Assembly (NCBI GenBank): GCA_045642565.1 | Contig: JAZUJE010000007.1 | Coordinates: 1-53,149, forward strand | Source: UBA1764 sp045642565 | GTDB lineage: Bacteria > Bacillota > Clostridia > Peptostreptococcales > Anaerovoracaceae | Direction: 5' to 3' | DNA length: 53,149 nt | In this document: in pieces, positions 6,902 to 14,856 of the stretch | Layout of the letters: each line of letters opens with the position of its first letter | Numbering within the stretch: position 1 is the stretch's first letter | Notes under the pieces: generated by a model | Told to the model about the DNA's origin: nothing | The model's input: only the letters and a program-made list of their open reading frames with translations | The model's database searches: none | Translations under genes and position numbers: made by a program

Positions 6902-8533
6902 TTACATCATTCCAGGCATGCCGCCGCCCATACCGCCTGCCGGCATTGCAGGAGCATCTTCTTTAATAGCAACGATTCCGGCTTCGGTTGTAAGAAGCAG
7001 TGCTGATGCTGATGCAGCATTCTGAAGTGCAGATCTTGAAACCTTTGCAGGATCTACGATTCCGGCAGCCATCATATCTTCATATGCTTCTGTTGCAGCA
7101 TTGAAGCCTACACCCTTCTTGCTTTCCTTAACTTCATTTACAACAACGCTTCCTTCAAAGCCTGCGTTTTCTGCAATCTGGCGAACAGGTTCTTCTAATG
7201 CACGAACTATGATTTGTGCACCGGTCTTTACATCGCCTTCCTGACTATCTGCATATTTTTTAACTGCAGGAATAGCATTTACAAATACAACTCCGCCACC
7301 AGGAACAATGCCTTCTTCAACTGCAGCTTTTGTTGCATTAAGAGCATCTTCAAGTCTAAGCTTTCTTTCCTTAAGTTCAGTTTCTGTAGCAGCGCCGACT
7401 TTAATAACAGCAACTCCACCGGAAAGTTTAGCAATTCTTTCCTGAAGTTTTTCTTTATCATAATCAGATGTTGATGTCTCAATCTGAGCCTTCATCTGTT
7501 CGATTCTGGCCTTGATATCAGCTTTCTTACCAGCTCCGTCAACAATAACTGTAGCATCCTTTGTTACTTTTACTGTTCCGGCAGTACCAAGCATATCGAT
7601 AGTAGCTGTCTTAAGATCGAATCCAAGCTCTTCTGAAATAACCTGACCCTTTGTAAGAATTGCGATATCTTGAAGCATATCTTTTCTTCTATCACCAAAG
7701 CCCGGAGCTTTAACTGCAACGCAGTCAAATGTTCCTCTGAGTTTGTTAACTACGAGAGTTGCAAGTGCTTCACCTTCAATATCTTCTGCAATGATAAAGA
7801 GTTTTCTTCCTTGCTGAACAATCTGTTCAAGAAGTGGAAGTATATCCTGAATGTTTGTAATTTTTTTATCTGTAATAAGAATGTATGGATTCTGAAGTAC
7901 AGCTTCCATCTTTTCCATGTCACTTGCCATATATGCTGAGAGATAGCCTCTGTCAAATTGCATACCTTCTACAACATCAAGTTCTGTACCCATTGATTTA
8001 GATTCTTCAACAGTGATTACGCCTTCTGCTCCAACCTTTTCCATTGCATCAGCAATCATGTTACCGATTTCTGCATCTCCGCAAGAAACTGCAGCAACCT
8101 GAGCTATAGCATCTTTTCCTTTTACTGCTTTGGATGTCTTTTTAATTTCTTCAACTGCAACGTCTACAGCGCCTTGAATTCCGCGTTTAAGAACCATTGG
8201 GTTTGCTCCGGCAGCAACATTTTTAAATCCTTCGTGAATGATTGCCTGAGCAAGCAGTGTAGCTGTTGTTGTACCATCACCGGCAACATCATTTGTCTTT
8301 GAGCTTACTTCTTTTACTGTCTGTGCGCCCATATTTTCGAACTGATCCTCGAGCTCGATTTCCTTTGCTATGGTAACACCATCGTTTGTAATAAGTGGGC
8401 TGCCATATGATTTTTCTATCATTACATTTCTGCCCTTAGGGCCGAGTGTAATTTTAACTGTGTTAGCAAGTTTGTCTACTCCTAAAAGAAGTTTTGATCT
8501 GATATCTTCGCCATAATTAATTTCTTTTGCCAT
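6902..8533 (-). CDS. groEL: Chaperonin GroEL (60 kDa)
   Basis: 543 residues, normal length. ATP-binding and hydrolysis motifs are present: LGPKGRNVM, NDGVTIAKEI and VAGDGTTTAT (with the catalytic Asp), and VEEGIVPGGG near the C-terminus. It ends in the typical Gly/Met-rich tail (GGMGGGMPGMM). It forms the double seven-membered ring that folds client proteins with the GroES lid. It lies 12 nt after groES and is controlled by the CIRCE/HrcA site upstream of groES. Confidence 0.99.
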   Translation of the reverse strand: MAKEINYGEDIRSKLLLGVDKLANTVKITLGPKGRNVMIEKSYGSPLITNDGVTIAKEIELEDQFENMGAQTVKEVSSKTNDVAGDGTTTATLLAQAIIHEGFKNVAAGANPMVLKRGIQGAVDVAVEEIKKTSKAVKGKDAIAQVAAVSCGDAEIGNMIADAMEKVGAEGVITVEESKSMGTELDVVEGMQFDRGYLSAYMASDMEKMEAVLQNPYILITDKKITNIQDILPLLEQIVQQGRKLFIIAEDIEGEALATLVVNKLRGTFDCVAVKAPGFGDRRKDMLQDIAILTKGQVISEELGFDLKTATIDMLGTAGTVKVTKDATVIVDGAGKKADIKARIEQMKAQIETSTSDYDKEKLQERIAKLSGGVAVIKVGAATETELKERKLRLEDALNATKAAVEEGIVPGGGVVFVNAIPAVKKYADSQEGDVKTGAQIIVRALEEPVRQIAENAGFEGSVVVNEVKESKKGVGFNAATEAYEDMMAAGIVDPAKVSRSALQNAASASALLLTTEAGIVAIKEDAPAMPAGGMGGGMPGMM

Positions 8534-8545
8534 TTTACTACCCCT

Positions 8546-8818
8546 TTATTCAACAACTGCGAGAATGTCTTTTTGAGAAATAAGCAGGAATTCTTCTGAA
8601 TCAAGTTTTACTTCTGTTCCTGCATATTTGGAATAAAGTACCTTATCTCCCTTTTTAACTTCAATTTTTACTTCATCTGTTCCCGGGCCTGCAGCAACAA
8701 CTGTAGCCCATTGCGGAGCCTCTTTTGCATTGCCTGTAAGAATAATACCACTTGCAGTCTTTTCTTCTGCTTCTTCTTTCTTAAGAAGCACTCTGTCACC
8801 TAAAGGCTTAACTTTCAT
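8546..8818 (-). CDS. groES: Co-chaperonin GroES (10 kDa)
   Basis: 90 residues starting MKVKPLGDRVLLKKEEAEEKTASGIIL, the invariant GroES N-terminus, with the mobile loop at about 20-32. It caps the GroEL ring. AGGAG lies 8-9 nt before the ATG. First gene of the operon groES-groEL-metallohydrolase. Confidence 0.99.
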   Translation of the reverse strand: MKVKPLGDRVLLKKEEAEEKTASGIILTGNAKEAPQWATVVAAGPGTDEVKIEVKKGDKVLYSKYAGTEVKLDSEEFLLISQKDILAVVE

Positions 8819-8859
8819 TTTTTATCTCCTTTTATAAAAATATATTTTAGACTCATTTG

Positions 8860-8886
8860 TTAGCACTCTTTGTATCTGAGTGCTAA
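8860..8886. promoter_or_regulatory. CIRCE operator (HrcA binding site)
   Basis: Perfect consensus: TTAGCACTC (8860-8868), 9-nt spacer, GAGTGCTAA (8878-8886). It lies just downstream of the groES -10 box, covering the start of transcription, the classical position for HrcA repression relieved by heat. Confidence 0.98.
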
Positions 8887-8890
8887 ATCT

Positions 8891-8918
8891 ATTATACACC
8901 CTTTACACCCATAGTCAA
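8891..8918 (-). promoter_or_regulatory. Promoter of groES-groEL
   Basis: Minus strand TTGACT (8913-8918), 16-bp spacer, perfect TATAAT (8891-8896), followed directly by CIRCE. Confidence 0.9.
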
Positions 8919-8933
8919 TATTATTTATATATG

Positions 8934-9104
8934 CACCCAAGGATGAACATACTGTGCTATCGCGTTTTATTTATAGAAACACCCGAAGGCGGACAAGCTA
9001 TGCTAGCGCCCGCTATTTATAATTATACCCACCCAAGGGCGAACATACTGTGCTATCGCGTTTTATTTATAGAAACACCCGAAGGCGGACAAGCTATGCT
9101 AGCG
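8934..9104. repeat. Two 75-bp direct repeats, 21 bp apart
   Basis: Copies at 8934-9008 and 9030-9104 differ at only two positions (GGATG versus GGGCG near their starts). Each contains CACCCGAAGGCGGACAAGC and ends GCTATGCTAGCG. The second copy forms the left arm of the large hairpin at 9075-9226; the first copy has no right arm, so it looks like a partial duplication of that element. No believable gene lies here; an open frame across it covers the groES promoter and simply translates the repeat. Confidence 0.85.
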
Positions 9105-9226
9105 GACGCTCTCGCTCACCAGGGGCCCCGCAGCGGTACTAAGCTCTGTCTTCGCCTTCGGCTCGCCAATCGCTAAGTACCGGCGCCCCTGAGTGCCGTA
9201 CGCACAGCTTGTCCACCCTCGGGTGT
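9075..9226. repeat. Large GC-rich imperfect hairpin upstream of groES
   Basis: The left arm from 9075 (ACACCCGAAGGCGGACAAGC) pairs with the right arm ending at 9226 (GCTTGTCCACCCTCGGGTGT), with three mismatches over 20 bp. An inner arm pair (CAGGGG...CGGTACT against AGTACCGGCGCCCCTG) extends it. The 466-nt gap 8819-9284 therefore holds the groES promoter, CIRCE, this element with its duplicated arm, and the ferredoxin terminator. It may be a non-autonomous palindromic element. Confidence 0.75.
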
Positions 9227-9241
9227 TGTATTTTAAAAATA

Positions 9242-9272
9242 AAAACACGGTTGCAATGCAACCGTGTTTTTT
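9242..9272 (-). terminator. Terminator of the ferredoxin gene
   Basis: ACACGGTTGCA pairs with TGCAACCGTGT, with A and T runs outside. It lies 13 nt after the ferredoxin stop on the minus strand. Confidence 0.85.
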
Positions 9273-9284
9273 AAAGCAAATTAA

Positions 9285-9455
9285 TTACTTCTGTGCTGGA
9301 GCATCAACTGGGCAGTTGTTTGCGCAAGCGCCACAATCGATACAAGCATTAGCGTCGATAACATACTTGCCGTTGCCTTCAGAAATAGCTCCTACTGGGC
9401 AATCCGCAGCGCAAGCGCCACATCCGATGCAAGCATCACCAATCTGATATGCCAT
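9285..9455 (-). CDS. 2[4Fe-4S] ferredoxin, clostridial type
   Basis: A 56-residue gene, MAYQIGDACIGCGACAADCP onward. It carries two complete cluster motifs: C9-x2-C12-x2-C15-x3-C19-P and C38-x2-C41-x2-C44-x3-C48-P. This is the small low-potential electron carrier of anaerobes, serving pyruvate:ferredoxin oxidoreductase, hydrogenase and similar enzymes in the cytosol. The ATG has AGGAGGA 6-8 nt upstream. It is monocistronic, with its own promoter at 9505-9532 and terminator at 9242-9272. The internal near-repeat of the two halves is typical of the family. Confidence 0.97.
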   Translation of the reverse strand: MAYQIGDACIGCGACAADCPVGAISEGNGKYVIDANACIDCGACANNCPVDAPAQK

Positions 9456-9504
9456 AATTTTCCTCCTTTAAAAACGTTAACGTAATATCTTTAAAGACAT
9501 AACT

Positions 9505-9532
9505 ATTATAGTACAACCACCAAAAAAAGCAA
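9505..9532 (-). promoter_or_regulatory. Promoter of the ferredoxin gene
   Basis: Minus strand TTGCTT (9527-9532), 16-bp spacer, TATAAT (9505-9510). Confidence 0.7.
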
Positions 9533-9589
9533 ATAACAAAAATCAGATTGTATACAATTTTAGAGCCTTTGGCATGTTATACTAATTAT

Positions 9590-10381
9590 ATGCAAATTTA
9601 TGGTCTTTCCGGAAAGTCCGGAACTGGAAAATCTTATCAGGCATCCGAGCTATGTGCCAAATATCAAATCACCGGTCTTATTGACGATGGTTTGTTTATC
9701 TATGGCGGAAACATCATTGCCGGAACCTCTGCTAAAAAGCAGCCTACCAGTATTGCGGCAATTAAAACGGCGCTCTTTACCGGAGACGAACATAAAGAAG
9801 CTGTCCAAAATGCAATTAAGAAATGTAATCCTGAAAAGCTCCTGATTATAGGAACTTCAGATAGAATGATAGAAAAAATTCGCGAACGACTTGAACTCGA
9901 TGAAATATATCGCATCATACATATAGAAGACATTACCACCGAAGAGCAAAGAGCAAAAGCCGAACATTATAGACACGATAATGGGATGCATGTTATTCCG
10001 GCGCCAACATTTCAAGTTAGAAAATTATTCAGCGGATATTTTCTCGACCCGAGAAAAAGCTTTGGCAAAAATTCTTCAATTGAAAAAACTATAGTAAGGC
10101 CGACTTACAGTCTGCTTGGAGATTTTGTAATTTCCGAAAAAGTTATCAATGACATAGTTAATCACGCGGCGCAAAATACTCCCGGAATATCAGATGTTTT
10201 GTGGACAGCATTTTCACAAAGTGAAAACGGATGCGTTGTCAGAACTGTAGTGCTGATGAAAGACGGATGTGAATTCAAAACAGAAGCTACTCAATTTCAA
10301 AACGAAATTTACGAAACAGTAAAAGAAATGACTGCTTTTAATATACTCGGCGTTGAAGTAGAAATCAGAGGATATAGATAA
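9590..10381 (+). CDS. P-loop ATPase domain fused to an Asp23/Gls24-like domain
   Basis: 263 residues from the ATG at 9590. The N-terminus MQIYGLSGKSGTGKS has a Walker A motif (GKSGTGKS) directly after the first strand, so an earlier in-frame ATG at 9548 is unlikely. The N-terminal ~170 residues look like a nucleotide-binding domain with LIDDGLFIYGG and LLIIGTSDRM. The C-terminal ~85 residues (VISEKVINDIVNHAAQNTPGISDV through GVEVEIRGY) match the Asp23/Gls24 (DUF322) fold of cell-envelope-associated proteins. No transmembrane segment is visible. Function unknown; the combination suggests an ATP-dependent partner of the envelope-stress system. The -10 box TATACT ends at 9583, so transcription should begin at or next to the ATG and there is no ribosome binding site: a leaderless mRNA is predicted. 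Confidence 0.8.
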   Translation: MQIYGLSGKSGTGKSYQASELCAKYQITGLIDDGLFIYGGNIIAGTSAKKQPTSIAAIKTALFTGDEHKEAVQNAIKKCNPEKLLIIGTSDRMIEKIRERLELDEIYRIIHIEDITTEEQRAKAEHYRHDNGMHVIPAPTFQVRKLFSGYFLDPRKSFGKNSSIEKTIVRPTYSLLGDFVISEKVINDIVNHAAQNTPGISDVLWTAFSQSENGCVVRTVVLMKDGCEFKTEATQFQNEIYETVKEMTAFNILGVEVEIRGYR

Positions 10382-10410
10382 AAACATTTTTATCACTTTA
10401 GTAAATAACA

Positions 10411-10441
10411 AAGAAACTCGCATATAGCGAGTTTCTTTTTC
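10411..10441. terminator. Bidirectional terminator between the P-loop gene and guaB
   Basis: AAGAAACTCGC, 5-nt loop, GCGAGTTTCTT, then T-rich on the plus strand and A/T-rich on the other side. It serves the convergent genes ending at 10381 and 10460. Confidence 0.85.
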
Positions 10442-10459
10442 TTTTAAAATATCTTTAGT

Positions 10460-11968
10460 TTATCTATTAATATTTGGTGTCGAATCTTTTAAGATTACAT
10501 CGTGTGCGCCACCCTCAATAATGGATGTTGCTGAAACAAGTGTAAGTTTTGCTTTTTGCTGAAGCTCAGGAATTGAGAGCGCTCCGACATTACAAATTGT
10601 TGAACGAACCTTTGCTAAACTTTGGCGAACACCATCTGAAAGAGATCCGGCATATGGAACATAACTGTCAACACCTTCTTCAAATTTGAGTTTTGCTTCT
10701 CCGCCAAGATCATATCTTTGCCAGTTGCGGGCACGATTGGAACCTTCGCCCCAATATTCTTTTACATATGTGCCGTTAACCATAAGCTTTGCTGTTGGGG
10801 ATTCATCAAAACGAGCGAAATATCTGCCAAGCATTAGGAAATCTGCACCCATAGCAAGAGCTAATGTCATATGATAGTCATGAACCAAACCACCGTCAGA
10901 ACAAATTGGAACATAGATTCCTGTTTTTTTGAAATATTCGTTTCTTGCTTTTGCAACTTCAATTACTGCCGTAGCTTGACCGCGTCCTATACCTTTAGTT
11001 TCTCTGGTGATACAAATTGATCCGCCGCCAATACCGACTTTAACAAAGTCTGCACCACAATCTGCGAGAAATTTAAAGCCTTCTGCATCAACTACATTTC
11101 CGGCTCCGATTTTTACTTTATCACCATATTCAGCTCTTACCCACTCGAGCACATTTTTTTGCCATTGTGTATAACCTTCGGAAGAATCTATACAAAGGAC
11201 ATCAGCTCCGGCTTCGATAAGTGCAGGAATTCTTTCTTTATAGTCTCTTGTATTTACGCCTGCTCCGACAATGAAACGTTTGTGATTATCGAGCAATTCA
11301 AGAGGATTATTCTTATGTGACTCATAGTCTTTTCTAAATACAAAAGATTTAAGTTTACCTTCTGCATCAACTACAGGAAGTGCATTTAATTTATGATCCC
11401 ATAGAATGTCATTGCAATCATGAAGTGAAGTTCCATCTTTTGCAACAATAAGTCTGTCAATAGGTGTCATAAACTCAGAAACCTTTGTGTTCATATCCAT
11501 TCTTGAAACACGATAATCTCTACTTGTAACAAGACCTACCATCTTGCCATCTGCTGTGCCATCTTCTGTAACAGCTATTGTAGAATGACCTGTCAGTTCT
11601 TTAAGTCTAAGTACATCTGAGAGAGTACTTTCCGGTCTCAAATTTGAATCTGATGGAACAAAACCTGCTTTATATGATTTAACTTTTGCAACCATATTTG
11701 CTTCAGATTCAATAGACTGCGATCCGTAAATGAATGATATTCCGCCTTCTTTGGCAAGCGCAATTGCAAGTTGATCACCTGAAACCGCTTGCATTATAGC
11801 AGATACCATAGGGATATTAATTTTTATAGAAGGCTCTTCACCCTTCTTGTATTTAACTAAAGGGGTACTTAAATCTACTTTATCTGGTGTACAATTGCCG
11901 TCGGAAAAACCCGGAACAAGCAAATATTCACTAAAAGTTCTTGAAGGTTCATCATAAAAAAATGCCAT
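10460..11968 (-). CDS. guaB: IMP dehydrogenase
   Basis: 502 residues. A (beta/alpha)8 barrel is interrupted by a CBS-domain pair at about residues 110-215 (LKELTGHSTIAVTEDG... and DGTSLHDCNDILWDHKLNALPVVD). The catalytic loop GIGGGSICITRETKGIGRGQ holds the active-site Cys, and the flap includes NRARNWQRYDLGGEAKL. It oxidises IMP to XMP with NAD+, the rate-limiting step to GMP. The usual GPGSICTTR loop reads GGGSICITR and the flap is long; as far as I recall this is a recognised subfamily in anaerobic Firmicutes rather than a defect. The ATG has AGGAG 5 nt upstream. Its product feeds the split GMP synthetase encoded at 3780-4784. Confidence 0.97.
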   Translation of the reverse strand: MAFFYDEPSRTFSEYLLVPGFSDGNCTPDKVDLSTPLVKYKKGEEPSIKINIPMVSAIMQAVSGDQLAIALAKEGGISFIYGSQSIESEANMVAKVKSYKAGFVPSDSNLRPESTLSDVLRLKELTGHSTIAVTEDGTADGKMVGLVTSRDYRVSRMDMNTKVSEFMTPIDRLIVAKDGTSLHDCNDILWDHKLNALPVVDAEGKLKSFVFRKDYESHKNNPLELLDNHKRFIVGAGVNTRDYKERIPALIEAGADVLCIDSSEGYTQWQKNVLEWVRAEYGDKVKIGAGNVVDAEGFKFLADCGADFVKVGIGGGSICITRETKGIGRGQATAVIEVAKARNEYFKKTGIYVPICSDGGLVHDYHMTLALAMGADFLMLGRYFARFDESPTAKLMVNGTYVKEYWGEGSNRARNWQRYDLGGEAKLKFEEGVDSYVPYAGSLSDGVRQSLAKVRSTICNVGALSIPELQQKAKLTLVSATSIIEGGAHDVILKDSTPNINR

Positions 11969-11991
11969 AATATCTCCTATCTATAATTTAC

Positions 11992-12029
11992 AAAAAATAG
12001 TCAAAATTTGATAGATTTTGACTATTTTA
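11992..12029 (-). terminator. Terminator of rex overlapping the guaB promoter
   Basis: AAAATAGTCAAAA and TTTTGACTATTTT form a 13-bp stem with a 9-nt loop, followed on the minus strand by T6. It lies about 45 nt after the rex stop. The -10 of guaB overlaps its left edge. Confidence 0.75.
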
Positions 12030-12052
12030 GCACTTGCATATTGATAATACAA
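12024..12052 (-). promoter_or_regulatory. Promoter of guaB
   Basis: Minus strand TTGTAT (12047-12052), 17-bp spacer, TAAAAT (12024-12029). No riboswitch is seen in the short leader. Confidence 0.65.
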
Positions 12053-12072
12053 GTAATTTTTACTAATATATT

Positions 12073-12702
12073 TTATTCATTTGTAATATGGTATGTTAAT
12101 GCTCGCAAGCTGTCTGACAGATGCATATTTTCAACCTGAACATTGCACATATCTTTAATATCTATGACAGCGAAATTCCAGATACCTTTAACTCCGCCCT
12201 CTTTACAGTTGTTTGCAACTTCCTGGGCAACATCTGCCGGAACAGTAAGTACAGCTATATCAATATTGTTTTTCTGTATGTACTCACCAACCCATTTGGT
12301 ATCCAACACAGGCAAACCACATACCACGCTACCTATTTTATTTGGAGCGTTATCAAACATAGCCACTATATCAAACTGTTCTTCAAAAGACTTTGTATAG
12401 TTAGCAATAGCTTCGCCCAGACGGCCACAGCCAATAACTATCAGCTTATACTTCTTTTTAAGTCCAAGTATACGAGCTATTTCACTCTTTAAGTCTTCAA
12501 TAACATAGCCATAACCCTGCTGTCCAAAGCAACCAAAGTGATTAAGATCTTGACGTATTTGTGATGCTGTAAAGCCGATTCTTTCTGAGAGCTCAGCACT
12601 GGAAGTCCTTTGCTGGCCTTCCTTTTCAAGTTCTTCAAGGGTTCTTAAATATCTTGGAAGTCTTCTGATTACTGCATTTGCAACTTTCTTTTCTTTACTC
12701 AT
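12073..12702 (-). CDS. rex: Redox-sensing transcriptional repressor Rex
   Basis: 209 residues from the ATG at 12702, which has GAGG 7-9 nt upstream; the longer frame to 12759 would begin inside the overlapping promoters. The N-terminal winged helix (about 1-80: VANAVIRRLPRYLRTLEELEKEG, SSAELSERIGFTASQIRQDLNHFGCFGQQGYGY) is highly typical of Rex. The Rossmann domain follows (LIVIGCGRLGEAIANY, where most Rex proteins have GxGNLG). Rex binds DNA when NAD+/NADH is high and is released by NADH, so it controls fermentation genes. It is monocistronic and divergent from the ABC-F gene. I see no clear Rex operator in the window. Confidence 0.95.
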   Translation of the reverse strand: MSKEKKVANAVIRRLPRYLRTLEELEKEGQQRTSSAELSERIGFTASQIRQDLNHFGCFGQQGYGYVIEDLKSEIARILGLKKKYKLIVIGCGRLGEAIANYTKSFEEQFDIVAMFDNAPNKIGSVVCGLPVLDTKWVGEYIQKNNIDIAVLTVPADVAQEVANNCKEGGVKGIWNFAVIDIKDMCNVQVENMHLSDSLRALTYHITNE

Positions 12703-12723
12703 ATTAGTACCTCTATACTGCAA

Positions 12724-12753
12724 ATAATACCACTTTTTATGGTATAATATCAA
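12724..12753 (-). promoter_or_regulatory. Promoter of rex
   Basis: Minus strand TTGATA (12748-12753), 18-bp spacer, TATTAT (12724-12729). It physically overlaps the -10 box of the divergent ABC-F gene. Confidence 0.6.
12743..12748 (+). promoter_or_regulatory. -10 box of the ABC-F gene
   Basis: TATAAT at 12743-12748 with no good -35. The ATG at 12758 follows after 9 nt, so the leader would be only about 3 nt. Confidence 0.55.
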
Positions 12754-12757
12754 GGTC

Positions 12758-14569
12758 ATGAGCTTAATAACCGTATCAAAACTGGATAAATATTATGGAA
12801 TAACCCCTATACTTACAGGGGTCTCTTTTCATATTAACAAGGGTGACAGAATAGGTATAGTTGGAGCTAATGGTGCAGGTAAGTCTACCCTTATTAAGAT
12901 TCTTGCCAAAGAATTAAACTACGATGAAGGGGAGATTTTCGTTGATAAACAGGCTTCTATCGGCTATTTAAAGCAGATGGAACAGTTTTCAGGTGAAGGT
13001 AAAGTACTCGAAGAGGTACTCAAAAATAAGGATAAGTTTAAGCTTCCCGATGGGGCTATTCCGGAAAAATGGGCACGCGGAATACTAAATAGCCTATCAT
13101 TTGGCGACGATTATTTGAGAAAAACTGTAAATGTATTATCAGGCGGAGAACGCACAAGGCTGGCATTAGCCACATTATTGCTTGAAAATCCCGATATGCT
13201 TATGCTGGACGAACCTACCAACCACCTCGACATAGGTTCATTAAAATGGCTCGAGCAATACCTTAAAAGCTATAAGGGTACCCTTATAGTTATTTCTCAC
13301 GATAGATACTTTTTAGATAAAATAGCTTCACGTATTTTTGAAATTGAGAACCATAAGCTTACGGTATATGAAGGTAATTACACAACTTATCTCGAAAAAA
13401 AACGTGTAAATTATGAAATAGCCCTGAAGCATTATGAAAAGCAACAAGAAGAAATAAAGCGCCAAGAGGACATGATACGCACCATGAAAGCGCACAACAC
13501 CGAGCACCTTGTTAAGCGTGCTCAATCTCGCGAAAAACGCCTTGAGATGATAGAAAGGCTCGACAAGCCTACCCTATATAATGCAAAAATTAAACTAAAC
13601 TTTAAAGAAGCTATAGCAACAGGTAACGATGTACTGTTTGCCGAAGGCCTTTCAAAAAGCTTTGGTAATCAGTTGCTATTTAGAGACGTTGCGTTGGATA
13701 TAAAAAAGAACGATAGAATTTGCATAGTCGGAGCAAACGGCATAGGGAAAACTACTCTTCTGAAAATCATCTTAGGAGAAGTACGTGCCGATAGCGGAAG
13801 ATACAGGCTCGGGCAAAACGTCATTCCCGGATATTATGACCAGCAACAGGAATTTTTACATCCGGAAAAGACCGTGCTTGATGAGCTTCATTCTATGTAT
13901 ATAAAATACAATCAATCAGAGCTTAGAGCTTTGCTTGGCAGATTTTTATTTACCGGAGAAGATGTATTTAAAACTGTAGCACAACTTTCCGGAGGCGAAA
14001 AAGCAAGATTAGCCTTGCTTGAACTTATGATGTCCGGAGCCAATCTGTTAATCATGGATGAACCTACCAACCATCTTGATGCAAACTCAATGGAAGTAAT
14101 AGAAGATGCACTATTATCATTTTCCGGAACACTAATTATCGTCAGCCACGATAGATATCTTTTAAAGAAAATACCGACAGCAATTTTAGAACTTACACAA
14201 GATGGAATTGTAAGTTACCTTGGCAACTACGATTACTATGAAGAAAAAAATGCCTCAATAGGATCGACAAAGCAATATATCAAAAATCTTGGCAACTCAA
14301 CAATAGCAGAATCAAATAAAAGCCTATCTGGAGCCGAGAGCTATCAAGCAGCAAAAGCAAAAGCTACGGCAGAAAAAAAGGCCGTAAAAGCAAAAGCTAA
14401 ACTTGAAGAAGAAATAGCAGATGCGGAAAAAGAAATAGCAAGGCTTGAAACAGAGCTTTGTAAACCAAGCGTATTTAACGATCCTGCAAAAGCACAAGAA
14501 TTATCTGATGCTCTTTCTAAAGCAAAAGAGCTTGTAGACACAAAATATCAAGAATGGTATAATTTATAG
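12758..14569 (+). CDS. ABC-F family ATPase
   Basis: 603 residues with two ABC cassettes and no membrane segment. Half 1 has Walker A GANGAGKST (36-44), signature LSGGERTRLAL and Walker B MLMLDEPTNHLD. Half 2 has GANGIGKTT, LSGGEKARLAL and LLIMDEPTNHLD. The inter-domain linker (about 215-285) is charged and helical, with RAQSREKRLEMIERLDKP, as in ABC-F proteins that enter the ribosomal E site. A C-terminal Lys/Ala/Glu-rich coiled coil spans about 530-595. Family members are translation factors or ribosome-protecting resistance proteins; this one resembles the housekeeping type (YdiF/Uup-like), but that is a judgement by eye. Predicted to be leaderless or nearly so. Confidence 0.93.
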   Translation: MSLITVSKLDKYYGITPILTGVSFHINKGDRIGIVGANGAGKSTLIKILAKELNYDEGEIFVDKQASIGYLKQMEQFSGEGKVLEEVLKNKDKFKLPDGAIPEKWARGILNSLSFGDDYLRKTVNVLSGGERTRLALATLLLENPDMLMLDEPTNHLDIGSLKWLEQYLKSYKGTLIVISHDRYFLDKIASRIFEIENHKLTVYEGNYTTYLEKKRVNYEIALKHYEKQQEEIKRQEDMIRTMKAHNTEHLVKRAQSREKRLEMIERLDKPTLYNAKIKLNFKEAIATGNDVLFAEGLSKSFGNQLLFRDVALDIKKNDRICIVGANGIGKTTLLKIILGEVRADSGRYRLGQNVIPGYYDQQQEFLHPEKTVLDELHSMYIKYNQSELRALLGRFLFTGEDVFKTVAQLSGGEKARLALLELMMSGANLLIMDEPTNHLDANSMEVIEDALLSFSGTLIIVSHDRYLLKKIPTAILELTQDGIVSYLGNYDYYEEKNASIGSTKQYIKNLGNSTIAESNKSLSGAESYQAAKAKATAEKKAVKAKAKLEEEIADAEKEIARLETELCKPSVFNDPAKAQELSDALSKAKELVDTKYQEWYNL

Positions 14570-14586
14570 GTTAGGAGGATGTGTGT

Positions 14587-14814
14587 ATGGTATTCGAAAA
14601 AGTAAAAGATATCATAGCCGAGCAGCTTGATGTAGATAAAGAAAGTATCACACCTGAAACAAATCTCTTAAGAGATTTAGAAGCCGATTCACTTGATGCC
14701 GTAGAAATCATTATGGCAATTGAAGATGAATTTGGAGTTGAAATTCCAGATGAGGAAGCTGAAAAGTTCCAAGTAGTACAAACTATCGTTGAATATCTAG
14801 AAGCAAATGCATAA
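14587..14814 (+). CDS. acpP: Acyl carrier protein
   Basis: 75 residues from the ATG at 14587, 8 nt after AGGAGG; an upstream GTG at 14581 is less well spaced. It is acidic and helical. The phosphopantetheine attachment site is Ser35 in LEADSLDAVEI, matching the DSL motif. It carries growing acyl chains in type II fatty acid synthesis. It lies 17 nt after the ABC-F stop and is probably co-transcribed with it; no fas genes are adjacent. Confidence 0.96.
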   Translation: MVFEKVKDIIAEQLDVDKESITPETNLLRDLEADSLDAVEIIMAIEDEFGVEIPDEEAEKFQVVQTIVEYLEANA

Positions 14815-14823
14815 AGGCAAATT

Positions 14824-14853
14824 AAGACCGAAGCTCAAAGCTTCGGTCTTTTT
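14824..14853 (+). terminator. Terminator after acpP
   Basis: AAGACCGAAGCT, 3-nt loop, AGCTTCGGTCTT, then TTTATTTTAT. It is shared with the convergent symporter gene. Confidence 0.88.
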
Positions 14854-14856
14854 ATT

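Noticed and set aside
8934..9104. CRISPR array
   Set aside because: Only two 75-bp repeats with one 21-bp gap; no third unit and no cas genes.
8880..9176. 98-codon plus-strand open frame across the groES upstream region
   Set aside because: It covers the groES promoter and part of CIRCE, has no ribosome binding site, and merely translates the 75-bp DNA repeat twice.
9193..9447. 84-codon plus-strand open frame opposite the ferredoxin gene
   Set aside because: Antisense shadow of the real ferredoxin gene, whose Cys motifs and Shine-Dalgarno are on the minus strand.
10460..11968. Defective IMP dehydrogenase because the loop is GGGSICITR rather than GPGSICTTR
   Set aside because: The catalytic Cys, flap and CBS domains are intact, and this loop variant belongs to a known subfamily as I recall it.
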